From the NCBI GenBank assembly GCA_017469335.1, contig JAFUGP010000070.1, positions 1-32,262 on the forward strand: a DNA stretch of 32,262 nt. Reading direction: 5' to 3'. Position 1 is the stretch's first letter. The number at the start of each line of letters is the position of its first letter. This stretch comes from Succinivibrio sp. (GTDB lineage Bacteria > Pseudomonadota > Gammaproteobacteria > Enterobacterales > Succinivibrionaceae). The position numbers and the translations under genes were made by a program. Of this stretch, positions 7,828 to 16,135 are shown piece after piece. The notes under the pieces are model-generated. The model had not been told where the DNA came from, ran no database searches, and was given only the letters and a program-made list of their open reading frames with translations.

Positions 7828-9165
7828 TCATATGAATAGAGCCATATACACCGGCAGATGCACAATATCGTCCCTGACCATCACATCTTTCTGATAAAGC
7901 AGGTACTTATCTCCTATTCTGCCCTGGAATTTGCCTATGAATTTATCAAGGGATGAGTGCTTGGCATAGTTTGAGGATTTGACTTCCACCGGCAGAACTT
8001 TTCTGTGATTTGAGATAAGAAAATCGATCTCAAGGTGGTTTTCCCGATGAGCCGCATCAGAGCGGGAGTAAAAAAACAACTTGTAACCGCGGCAGCGCAG
8101 CATCTGCGCTACCACATTTTCCAACAACATGCCTTCATTGATGCCCAGTCGGTCCGTAAGAATGGATGAGTAGAGTTGGTTGTCAGCGTAACTGTCATCC
8201 CAAAAGGCCTGAGTGACCAGCAGTCCGGTATCTCCCATGTAACATTTATGGCTGCTGTGATCAGCACTCATGGCCAATCCCACCGTAGGATCCGTGGCAT
8301 TAAAGCAACGGTTTACTATCATGGCGCTGTCAAGCCAGGTAAAAGCATCCTCATAATCACGGCCTCTGGCACCTTTCGTGATATCCGCAAGTTTGTACCT
8401 TTTCTCTTTTTTGGACAGTTGTCCTGGTATATGGTCAAAAACGGCCAGAACCTTTTGCTCGTATCTTCCTGAATACTTGCCTATATCAGCGCGATATAAA
8501 GTCAAAATCTGTCTTTTAATCTTGTCAACCGCGGCAAAATCCCGCTCTTTTACATATGACAATACCGCCTGAGGCATGCCTCCTACCAACAGATACTTGC
8601 GGAACTCATTGAGCACTTTGCGGTGCAGCCCCTGTCCCAACGGCCTGCGCTGTAAAAAGCAATCCTGCAAAAAAGGTACGGTAGCCTCATCGCCCAGCGC
8701 CCAGAGGAATTCCTCAAAATCCAGAGGAAACATTTCCAGATGTTCCTCTTCTGAGGGGATCAGAATATCCTTCACATTTTTATGCAAGGAAATCAAAGAA
8801 CCGGTCTCAAGATAATCATAGCGGCCATCTGCTACCAGATGTTTGATCAGTTGCCGGGCCTGGGGATAAAGTTGCACTTCATCAAAAACAATCAAACTCT
8901 CCCTTCTGTGCAAGATCTGACCGTAGAGAGCGGAGAGTTTGGCAAAAAAAAGGTCCAGATCATAAACATCATCCCTAAAGCACTCCACTGTTCCCGCTCG
9001 GGGAGAGGAAAAGTCAATAATGATATGACTTGAGTACTCCTGACGAGCAAACTCCTGAGCAATAAAACTTTTTCCCACGCGGCGTGCGCCGTCTATGAGC
9101 AAAGCAGTGGTTCCCTTGGAATGCTCCTTCCAGAGCTTCATTTGCTCGTATATTTTTCTTTTCAA
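7828..9165 (-). CDS. AAA ATPase with DUF4143 domain
   Basis: A 445-residue ATPase of the AAA_14/DUF4143 type. The N-terminal P-loop reads GARRVGKS (about 26-33), Walker B is LIVFDEVQ (about 91-98), and the sensor-like ETGSLIS follows near 119-125. The C-terminal DUF4143 part contains EIDFLISNHRKVLPVEVKSS, which matches the PD-(D/E)XK-like core common in this family. Members are frequent in gut bacteria, usually solitary and often laterally transferred; their role is unproven, with defence or toxin-related functions suggested. The gene is visibly more A+T rich than its neighbours, which fits transfer. The start at 9165 follows an A+T-rich region bearing 34-bp direct repeats. It reads toward tag, but coexpression is uncertain. 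Confidence 0.93.
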   Translation of the reverse strand: MKRKIYEQMKLWKEHSKGTTALLIDGARRVGKSFIAQEFARQEYSSHIIIDFSSPRAGTVECFRDDVYDLDLFFAKLSALYGQILHRRESLIVFDEVQLYPQARQLIKHLVADGRYDYLETGSLISLHKNVKDILIPSEEEHLEMFPLDFEEFLWALGDEATVPFLQDCFLQRRPLGQGLHRKVLNEFRKYLLVGGMPQAVLSYVKERDFAAVDKIKRQILTLYRADIGKYSGRYEQKVLAVFDHIPGQLSKKEKRYKLADITKGARGRDYEDAFTWLDSAMIVNRCFNATDPTVGLAMSADHSSHKCYMGDTGLLVTQAFWDDSYADNQLYSSILTDRLGINEGMLLENVVAQMLRCRGYKLFFYSRSDAAHRENHLEIDFLISNHRKVLPVEVKSSNYAKHSSLDKFIGKFQGRIGDKYLLYQKDVMVRDDIVHLPVYMALFI

Positions 9166-9212
9166 GTTATCAGCACCAACTTCTTTAAATTCAACTAAAT
9201 ATTAGCAAATAC

Positions 9213-9328
9213 ACACGAAACAGCACCTTCTGAGATGGTCAAATATGCACAAAAATGCACATTTATATAGAACAAAACATACACCAAAGTGCATATTCTT
9301 ACAAGGCAAAACAAGCACCAAAATGCAG
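9213..9328. repeat. Degenerate 34-bp direct repeats upstream of the ATPase
   Basis: The core GCACAAAAATGCAC (9247), ACACCAAAGTGCAT (9281) and GCACCAAAATGCAG (9315) recurs at exact 34-bp steps. A weaker copy begins at 9213. By eye, the copies at 9247 and 9281 agree at about 23 of 34 positions, and those at 9213 and 9281 at about 22 of 34. The third copy matches only in its first 14 bases. The array ends upstream of the ATPase start (9165, minus strand) and downstream of uvrC. It resembles an iteron-like or operator array. Confidence 0.55.
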
Positions 9329-9357
9329 TTTAACAGGATGACGTTCAGATTGAAGAC

Positions 9358-9375
9358 GCCTGAGCTCACTCAGGC
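9358..9375. terminator. Hairpin downstream of uvrC
   Basis: GCCTGAG at 9358-9364 pairs with CTCAGGC at 9369-9375 around a CTCA loop, 15 bases beyond the uvrC stop. There is no T-tract on either strand, so it may be a weak terminator or an mRNA 3' end stabiliser. Confidence 0.35.
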
Positions 9376-9390
9376 AGCCCTCTGCAGGCG

Positions 9391-11235
9391 CTAAAGATCA
9401 TGCAGGGAGTCATAAATTTGCTGCGCGAGTTCGGGGCTGATCCCCGGTACCTTGGAGAGCTCATCCACGCCGGCGCGCATCACCTCGCGCATGCCGCCTA
9501 AATGAGTAAGCAGCGCGTGCCGCCGCTTGTCCCCCACTCCCGGAATATTCTCCAAAGTTGAGGTTGTGCGGGCCTTGGCGCGGCGTGCTCTATGTCCGGT
9601 AATGGCAAAGCGGTGAGCCTCATCGCGCACATGCAACACCAACTGCAATGCAGGTGAGGCCAGGGTGAGGTTATAAGTCTCATGGGTAAAACCGCGAATT
9701 AAGGTTTCCAGGCCCTCTTTGCGCCCTTCGCCCTTGGCCACCCCCACCATCAAAGGCATGAGCTCGGCTCTGTCCTTGAACAGCTCGCTTAATACTTCCT
9801 CAGCCTGATGCAGCTGACCCTTGCCGCCGTCAATTAAGATGAGATCGGGATTCTCACCGTCCTCCGGGTCGCGGTAGCGGCGCTGCAGCACCTGATGCAT
9901 GGCGGCAAAATCATCACCCGGGGTGATACCCTCGATATTGTAGCGACGGTACCTGGAACTGAGCGGACCGTCGCGGTTGAAACACACGCAGGAGGCCACG
10001 GTAAGCTCGCCCATGGTGTGTGAGATATCAAAGCACTCAATGCGCTCGATATGCTCTAAGCCCAAAATCGCCTCCAAGGCCGTCACACGCTGCAAGGCGG
10101 TGGCCTGGGAGGAGAGCCTGGAGCTTAAGGCGCTGCGTGCGTTTTCGCAGGCCAGCTTCAAATAGCGGCCGCGCTCCCCGCGCACCTCCCCGCCGATGCG
10201 GATCTCATGCCCCACCTGCGCCGCGAGGGCCTCGCTTAAAGTTTTTACACTCTCCCCGGGCAGTTCTCGGTCCAAGATGATCTCCTGCGGCAGCAGAGCC
10301 CCGCGATCATCGGCCAGGTAAAACTGACTTAAAAAAGCCTCCAGCACCGCGCCCTCGTCATTGCCCTCCACATTGCCGGGAAAGTAGGAGCGGGTGCCCA
10401 GCACATGGGAGTTGCGGATAAAGAGCACATGCACACAGGCCGTGCCCTCGGAGAGCACACAGGCGACAATGTCCAGATCGGCACTCACTTCCCCCGAGAC
10501 ACTGTTGCCCTCCTGTACCCGGCGCAGCGCCAGCAGCTGATCGCGGGTTTTGGCCGCCTGCTCAAACTGCAGAGCCTGCGACTGTGCCTCCATGGTGGCG
10601 GTCAGATCGTGCAGCACCTCCTGACTGCGCCCTTTCAAAAAGAGCCTAAGCAGCCGCACCTGCTCTAGGTAACGGCGCTCCCCCTCCTCGTCCTGCGGCA
10701 CGCAGGGTGCCAGGCAGCGGCCTAACTGGTACATGAGACAGGGTCTGGAGCGGTGCGCGTAGACCGTATCGGCACACTGCCGCACCGGAAAGAGGGTCTG
10801 CAGCAGCTTTAAGCTGGCGCGTACGGCGGTGGCGTCGGGAAAAGGTCCGAAATACTCGCCTTTTTTACGTTTGGGGCCGCGGTGATAGAAGAGTCCGGGG
10901 TGCTTGTCCGAGGAGGTGAGCAGCAAAAAGGGGTAGCTTTTGTCATCGCGCAGCAGGATGTTGTAGCGCGGCTGATACTGCTTGATGAGGTTGTTTTCCA
11001 GAATGAGCGCTTCGCTCTCGGAAAAGGTGACCGTAAACTCGATGTGATGAATGTGACTGACCAAAGCGGCGGTCTTAGCGCCCACCTCACGGGTGAAGTA
11101 CTGCGAGAGCCGCCGCCTGAGATTTTTGGCCTTGCCCACGTAGATGACCGTCTCCTCGTCCCCGTACATACGGTAGGAGCCCGGCCGCTCGGGCACGGTG
11201 GGCAGAAAGGCCTTATAGTCAAAAGAGCAGCTCAT
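9391..11235 (-). CDS. uvrC: Excinuclease ABC subunit C
   Basis: UvrC makes the dual incisions flanking bulky lesions in nucleotide excision repair, together with UvrA and UvrB. The 614 residues match the normal length. The N-terminal GIY-YIG nuclease is visible at about 20-40 (GSYRMYGDEETVIYVGKAKN). Further on are a Cys-containing segment (CLMYQLGRCLAPC), the UvrB-binding UVR motif near 205-240, the RNase H-like endonuclease half (ECFDISHTMG and LILIDGGKGQL) and two C-terminal helix-hairpin-helix motifs (ENIPGVGDKRRHALL and SKVPGISPELAQQI). The start lacks a strong ribosome binding site. It lies 50 bases after metQ in the same direction, so some expression by readthrough from the transporter genes is possible. 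Confidence 0.98.
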   Translation of the reverse strand: MSCSFDYKAFLPTVPERPGSYRMYGDEETVIYVGKAKNLRRRLSQYFTREVGAKTAALVSHIHHIEFTVTFSESEALILENNLIKQYQPRYNILLRDDKSYPFLLLTSSDKHPGLFYHRGPKRKKGEYFGPFPDATAVRASLKLLQTLFPVRQCADTVYAHRSRPCLMYQLGRCLAPCVPQDEEGERRYLEQVRLLRLFLKGRSQEVLHDLTATMEAQSQALQFEQAAKTRDQLLALRRVQEGNSVSGEVSADLDIVACVLSEGTACVHVLFIRNSHVLGTRSYFPGNVEGNDEGAVLEAFLSQFYLADDRGALLPQEIILDRELPGESVKTLSEALAAQVGHEIRIGGEVRGERGRYLKLACENARSALSSRLSSQATALQRVTALEAILGLEHIERIECFDISHTMGELTVASCVCFNRDGPLSSRYRRYNIEGITPGDDFAAMHQVLQRRYRDPEDGENPDLILIDGGKGQLHQAEEVLSELFKDRAELMPLMVGVAKGEGRKEGLETLIRGFTHETYNLTLASPALQLVLHVRDEAHRFAITGHRARRAKARTTSTLENIPGVGDKRRHALLTHLGGMREVMRAGVDELSKVPGISPELAQQIYDSLHDL

Positions 11236-11285
11236 GACGCACCGTCTGCGGCATCAGGACAGCTGCTCTTGAACTCATCTGGCTC

Positions 11286-12074
11286 TTAAAAGGCCGGGAC
11301 CACCGCGCCCTGGTACTTGTCATTGATGAAGGTACGCACTGCATCGGACTTCAGGGCCTTGATCAGGGCCTGTACGCCCTTTTTGTCCTTGCTCTTGGAG
11401 CTGGCCACCAGAATATTCACATACGGAGACTCACTGTTCTCGATGTAAATGGCATCCTTGAGGGGGTTGAGCGCGGCGTCGATGGCGTAATTGGTGTTGA
11501 TGATGGCAATATCCACATCATCCAAAGAGCGCGGCAGCTGCGGGGCCTCTAACTCCTTGACCTTGAGCTTCTTGGGATTGTCCTTGATGTCCTGCACCGT
11601 GGCGGTGATGCTGGTGGGGTCAACCAGGGTCAGAAGACCGGCACTCTGCAAAAGCAGCAGGGCGCGGCCGCCGTTGGTGGGATCATTGGGGATGCTGACG
11701 GTGGCACCGTCTTTGAGCTCCTTGAGATCCTTGACCTTGCGCGAGTAGATCCCCATGGGTTCGATGTGAATGGCAGCCACCTCGACCAAATCCGAACCGT
11801 GTTCATCCACAAAATTCTCCAGATACGGACGGTGCTGGAAGAAATTGGTGTCAAGCTGATTGTCCGATACGGTCAGATTGGGCTGGACATAGTCATTGAA
11901 GACCGTGACCTCCAGATCATAGCCCTGCTTTTTGAGCTCGGGCTGAATGAACTCCAAGATCTCGGCATGCGGCACCGGCGTGGCGCCCACGGTCACTTTC
12001 TCGGCAAAAGCCGCCGGGGCGGCGATGAATGATACGGCCGCAGCGGCGGTCAGAAAATGCTTGAACTTCAGCAT
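11286..12074 (-). CDS. metQ: Methionine ABC transporter substrate-binding protein
   Basis: Binds methionine outside the inner membrane and delivers it to MetI/MetN. It has 262 residues and an AGGAG site 7 bases before the ATG at 12074. The family (NlpA/lipoprotein_9) is clear from VTVGATPVPHAEILEF, FNDYVQPN, LDTNFFQHRPYLENF, the SIPNDPTNGGRALLLLQ segment and VDIAIINTNYA. The signal peptide ends in APAAFA before EKVTV. There is no cysteine at the cleavage site, whereas MetQ is normally a lipoprotein, so this one should be a free periplasmic protein. A 221-base gap separates it from metI, unlike the tight metN-metI junction, so it may have its own promoter. Confidence 0.93.
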   Translation of the reverse strand: MLKFKHFLTAAAAVSFIAAPAAFAEKVTVGATPVPHAEILEFIQPELKKQGYDLEVTVFNDYVQPNLTVSDNQLDTNFFQHRPYLENFVDEHGSDLVEVAAIHIEPMGIYSRKVKDLKELKDGATVSIPNDPTNGGRALLLLQSAGLLTLVDPTSITATVQDIKDNPKKLKVKELEAPQLPRSLDDVDIAIINTNYAIDAALNPLKDAIYIENSESPYVNILVASSKSKDKKGVQALIKALKSDAVRTFINDKYQGAVVPAF

Positions 12075-12295
12075 GGGAAAACTCCTGTTTAAATTTTTGA
12101 TTACGGCTTCGACTCTCTGTCTGAAACCTGTCTATTCTTTTACCACATCCATGCACGCTTGCAAGATACAGATCACAATTTTAATTTAACTGCTTGTTAT
12201 CATAAAGTTTATTTTTGACAAAAAATTCCGCTGCCCACTGCTGCAAAAGGCTTCACGCACTGCTTTGGGCCCTCAAGCTGGTGTGGTTTTGCTCC

Positions 12296-12985
12296 TCAGC
12301 GGTGGTCTACATGGCGGGCCAGCGTATCACCCAGCCACTGCGCCAGCTGCACCATCACGATCAGAATGAGCACGGTTGCCACCATCATGCCGGCCTGAAA
12401 GCGCATATACCCATAACGGATGGCGATGTCACCCAGACCGCCGCCGCCGATGGTGCCGGCCATGGCCGAGCAGCCTATGATCACTATCAGCGTGAGGGTG
12501 AAATTCTGCACCAGCTCAGGCAGAGCCTCGCGCAGCAGTACCTTGCCGATGATGGTATAAGGTCCGGCGCCCATGGACTGCGCGGCTTCAATCAGCCCGT
12601 AAGGCACGGTGCGCAGCGAGGTCTCGACCAGGCGTCCCAAAAAAGGAATGGTGGACACGGTAAGCGGCACAATGGCTGCGGTAGTGCCGATGCTGGTGCC
12701 CACCAGCATCTTGGTAAAAGGAATGATCGCCACCATGAGGATAATGAAAGGCACCGAGCGCAGGGCGTTGACCACAGCGCCCAGCACGGCATAGAACCTC
12801 GGTGAGTCCCAGAAATAGCCCTTGGAGGTCACCAAAAGCAGTACACCCAGCGGCACACCCAGCACGATGGAGATCACGGTGGCGGCCAGCACCATGTACA
12901 GCGTGTCCAAAGTGCCCTGACCGAGCATGGCGATGTTGTTGGCCAGGGTACGCTCCAGTCCCCAGGACATTAAAAGCTCGCTCAT
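12296..12985 (-). CDS. metI: Methionine ABC transporter permease
   Basis: The 229-residue inner-membrane channel subunit of the MetNIQ importer. Five or so hydrophobic helices are visible. The cytoplasmic coupling loop that contacts MetN reads EAAQSMGAGPYTIIGKVLLREALP (quoted in part: EAAQSMGAGPYTI), with the conserved EAA and Gly. The N-terminal MSELLMSWGLERTLANN and the segment GTLDTLYMVLAAT resemble other MetI proteins. The start codon overlaps the metN stop (ATGA at 12982-12985), implying translational coupling. The 221 bases between its stop and metQ hold no gene. Confidence 0.95.
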   Translation of the reverse strand: MSELLMSWGLERTLANNIAMLGQGTLDTLYMVLAATVISIVLGVPLGVLLLVTSKGYFWDSPRFYAVLGAVVNALRSVPFIILMVAIIPFTKMLVGTSIGTTAAIVPLTVSTIPFLGRLVETSLRTVPYGLIEAAQSMGAGPYTIIGKVLLREALPELVQNFTLTLIVIIGCSAMAGTIGGGGLGDIAIRYGYMRFQAGMMVATVLILIVMVQLAQWLGDTLARHVDHR

Positions 12986-14049
12986 GTTGCACTCTCCTCA
13001 GGAGTCTTTACTTCATAGCCCAGAAAATTCAAGCGGTAAACCCGGCCGCGCAGGGTCTCCAGCGCCTTATCTATAATCTCCTGCGTACCGGCCACTCCGA
13101 CGACCAGAATACCCAGGATTTCACCGTGAAAATGGTGAATGGAGCCGGCCAGAATGCTGATGGAGGCTCCGGTAAGCTCCGCCGTCTCCACGATCACCGG
13201 ATCGTTGGCGCTGCTGCCCAAAAAGAGCAGTTCCACCACCGCGCTGCCGCCTTCCCGATACTCAGTGATTAACGTCATGTGCTCAAGCGTGTCCAGCACA
13301 TCCTTGCGCACTGCCGAATTGACCAGCCGCGCGGTAAGCTCATGCCGCGGAGAGGAGAAAATATCCACCACCGTGCCCTGCTCGGCAATCACTCCGCCGT
13401 CTAAGACCGCCACCTTGTCGCAGCACTCCTTGATCACCTCCATCTGGTGGGTGATGATGACAATGGTCAGATTGAGCAGATCACGCAGTTTGATAAGCAG
13501 CTCCAAAATGGAACTGGTGGTCTTGGGATCGAGCGCGGAAGTGGCCTCGTCGCACAACAGGATTTTGGGATTGGTGGCCAGGGCCCGGGCAATGCCCACG
13601 CGCTGTTTCTGCCCGCCCGAGAGCTGTGCCGGATAAAAATCACCTTTATCGCCCAGCCCCACCATATCCAGCAGTTCACTCACCCTGTTTTCGATCTGAT
13701 CACGGCCTAAGGTTTTGTCCAGTCTCAAGGGAAAGGCCACATTCTCTTTGACCGTAGCGGAAGAGAGCAGATTGAACTGTTGAAAAATCATACCGATGGA
13801 ACGGCGCATCTCCCGCAGTTTGCTCTCGGGCAGAGTGGTCAGCTCCACCCCGTCCACCACCACCGATCCCGAGCTGGGAACTTCCAGCATATTGATGATG
13901 CGGATCAGGGTTGATTTGCCGGCACCTGACAGACCGATCACCCCGAATATTTCACCGCGGCCGATTTCCAGGCTGACCCCCTTCAGGGCCGGGACGGCCT
14001 GATCGGTACCTTCGTTGTAGGTTTTGACAATTTGTTGAAGTTTTATCAC
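12982..14049 (-). CDS. metN: Methionine ABC transporter ATP-binding protein
   Basis: The ATPase that powers methionine import, 355 residues. I start it at GTG 14049 (MIKLQQIVKTYNEG): an AAGGAG site lies 6-7 bases upstream and the sequence then aligns with the usual MetN N-terminus. The same frame is open 33 codons further, but that extension is not family-like. Walker A is GLSGAGKS, the Q-loop is in IGMIFQQFNLL, the signature is LSGGQKQR, and Walker B is ILLCDEATSALD. The H-loop is VIITHQMEV. A C-terminal ACT-like NIL domain (about 260-340), which senses methionine for feedback inhibition in E. coli MetN, is present (SISILAGSIHHFHGEILGIL). No MetJ box or SAM riboswitch was recognised upstream. 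Confidence 0.96.
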   Translation of the reverse strand: MIKLQQIVKTYNEGTDQAVPALKGVSLEIGRGEIFGVIGLSGAGKSTLIRIINMLEVPSSGSVVVDGVELTTLPESKLREMRRSIGMIFQQFNLLSSATVKENVAFPLRLDKTLGRDQIENRVSELLDMVGLGDKGDFYPAQLSGGQKQRVGIARALATNPKILLCDEATSALDPKTTSSILELLIKLRDLLNLTIVIITHQMEVIKECCDKVAVLDGGVIAEQGTVVDIFSSPRHELTARLVNSAVRKDVLDTLEHMTLITEYREGGSAVVELLFLGSSANDPVIVETAELTGASISILAGSIHHFHGEILGILVVGVAGTQEIIDKALETLRGRVYRLNFLGYEVKTPEESAT

Positions 14050-14265
14050 GTTGAGCTCCTTGGCATAACCTAAGATTAGCACGAAGTTGCGCCATCGGCT
14101 GCCTTGGATGGTGCTCCGGGGAGAACTCGCCGCTCCCAATCTCCACAATCTTAATGCCGGCCGCGCAGGGTCTAAATCAGGTCGGTGTCAGCCATGAGGG
14201 CTAAAAAATGTTAGAATGCTCCCAAAATTGTGACTGGTGCCGGCATTATATGAGTGGATTTGAGC

Positions 14266-16128
14266 ATGGCCTTTCTCTCAAAACTGCGCAATCTTACAAA
14301 GAAAACAGCTACGGTGCAACGCGGCGGGCAGGCAACGCCCCCCGCCGACGCCAATATTTTCTCCGGGGTACAACTCAATCAACAGCCTGTGCTGAGAACT
14401 GCAAGTCAGGATCCGGAACCTGCTGTAGCGGGCAGTGCCTATCCCCCCGAAGCTCAGGCAGGCGACGCCTACGGCAGTCAGGACTTAGGATATACGGCCC
14501 CCGGCGCCCCGGCTGATAAGGTACAGACTCAGCCTGCACCGGACGCCTTTGACCCCAGGACTCACGGCCTTTCCGAGGCGGCGATGGACCCTTTCTATAA
14601 AAACGCCTCCGAGGACGATCATCTGTATTACTCACCGGGAGAGCCGCTCTCCGGGCGTCCCGGCGAATACTACCGAGAACTCAAATTAAAGCAGGGGCAG
14701 CAGCACGCCCAGCCCCAGGCTGAGCCTGAGCCTTATGCCATAGGTCCCTCGCCCCGCCGACAGCAGCCTGCTCCTGAGGTCGGGGATAATGCGGGCAGCA
14801 GTTTCAGCGGCAATACGCTCCCGCATGCGGAACAGACGCCTGCACCGGCTGCGCCCTTTGAAGGATCGGCGGATAATTTTGCCTCCCTCAATTCAGATCC
14901 CTCCCTGCGGACGACTCAGACACAGCCCGGATATGGCGCTGCGGAGGGCAGTTTTGAGGGGGAGAGCGCTTATCGGACCATGCCCCCCGAGCAGCACACC
15001 CCCCCTTATGGCGAACAGACTCCTTACCAGGGGGCTTTTACCGGGCAAAATTACTCCGCTACCGGCCAAAATTACTCCGCCGCTCCCGGGGGATTGAGCG
15101 GTCAGGACGGCTTTGAGAGCACTCAGTCCTACGCGGCACAGGGGAGATCCTTTCAGGATTTCGGCGCCTCAGCGCAAATAAGCGGCAACGATCAGGCAGC
15201 TTACGCCGGCAGGGCCAATCCGGCGGTGCACGATTTCAACGCGCAGGGACCGGCGCAGCAACCTGAGAGCCGCAAACCGCTCGGCACCGCTCCGCACTTT
15301 TTCAAACAGCGTGAGCGCCAGCTGCCGCCCATCGAGGTGCAGGGAACGCTGGCCGGCGGCTTTTCGCTGACCGTGATCCTGTTTTTGCGTCAGCTCATCG
15401 GCTCCTTTTTCACCCATACCAACCTGGACACTCTCATGCCCAGGCTCTCGCCCTATTTCGGACCCTGCTACCCCAGTTCCATGCCCATTCCCTACTTCTT
15501 CGTGGGCTGTCTGGCGACACTGCCGGTGGTATGGCCGGGAACTCTCAACGATGAACTGTTAAACGGCTCGCTGAGCCTGGCACTCTTTACCATCATGACC
15601 GGTATCAAAGGGTTTCGCGGCCTGGGCAATATGCTTTCGGTCTTCTCGCAACGCCGCCCTGACGTTTATTTCAAAAGCGTCTGCACGGTGCTGATTGCCC
15701 TGCTTTTTGTCTACACCCTCGATACCATCGAAGAGACCATCAAGCCCGATCTGCCCTTCGTGACGGTGTTCGGTGCCCTGACCATGTTAAGCGCTCTGGC
15801 GGCCACCTCCATCAATTTCGGTGCCGAGCCCGATCCCGTGGACTCCTACGGAGTGCTTAAACCGGCCGGACTGCTGTTTGCCGCCATCCTGACACTGGTG
15901 GTGGTGTACCTGTGCATCGAACCCTATCTGGCAACCTCGATGTGCGGTGTGGCACTGTTTTTAAGGGTGATCTTAGGTTACTTCATCAACCGCCACAACG
16001 GCCGCGCTTCCCGTGACATGGTATGCGGCATACAGCTTCTGACCATGCTGGCCTTACTGGCGGCACTGCTGCTGGGTACCGAATGGTCGGAGGTGCAGGG
16101 GCCGGTGCTGTATTACTTGGTTTTTTAG
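14266..16128 (+). CDS. Membrane protein with disordered N-terminus and CobS-like domain
   Basis: Starting at ATG 14266 (a GTG four codons earlier is possible; neither has a strong ribosome binding site) the protein has 620 residues. Residues 1 to about 350 are low complexity, rich in Gln, Pro, Ala, Gly, Ser and Tyr, with a small duplication (GQNYSATGQNYSA), and are probably disordered. From about 353 it becomes a multi-pass membrane domain. LSLALFTIMTGIKGFRGLGN (about 434-453) can be laid over the CobS signature region, LALxTGGFHxDGLADTxDG, and the C-terminal RVILGYFINRHNGRASRDM over the CobS GGQTGDTLGA segment. The acidic residues that bind metal in CobS are absent. I infer a degenerate CobS-like fold without cobalamin synthase activity; function unknown. 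It converges on nth with a 7-base gap. Confidence 0.7.
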   Translation: MAFLSKLRNLTKKTATVQRGGQATPPADANIFSGVQLNQQPVLRTASQDPEPAVAGSAYPPEAQAGDAYGSQDLGYTAPGAPADKVQTQPAPDAFDPRTHGLSEAAMDPFYKNASEDDHLYYSPGEPLSGRPGEYYRELKLKQGQQHAQPQAEPEPYAIGPSPRRQQPAPEVGDNAGSSFSGNTLPHAEQTPAPAAPFEGSADNFASLNSDPSLRTTQTQPGYGAAEGSFEGESAYRTMPPEQHTPPYGEQTPYQGAFTGQNYSATGQNYSAAPGGLSGQDGFESTQSYAAQGRSFQDFGASAQISGNDQAAYAGRANPAVHDFNAQGPAQQPESRKPLGTAPHFFKQRERQLPPIEVQGTLAGGFSLTVILFLRQLIGSFFTHTNLDTLMPRLSPYFGPCYPSSMPIPYFFVGCLATLPVVWPGTLNDELLNGSLSLALFTIMTGIKGFRGLGNMLSVFSQRRPDVYFKSVCTVLIALLFVYTLDTIEETIKPDLPFVTVFGALTMLSALAATSINFGAEPDPVDSYGVLKPAGLLFAAILTLVVVYLCIEPYLATSMCGVALFLRVILGYFINRHNGRASRDMVCGIQLLTMLALLAALLLGTEWSEVQGPVLYYLVF

Positions 16129-16135
16129 CCTCAGC

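Noticed and set aside
9213-9328. CRISPR array in the 34-bp repeats
   Set aside because: The repeated core is only 13-14 bases, the copies are degenerate, and no cas gene is near.
14050-14253. SAM riboswitch or MetJ operator upstream of metN
   Set aside because: No SAM aptamer pattern or AGACGTCT-type box could be found by eye.
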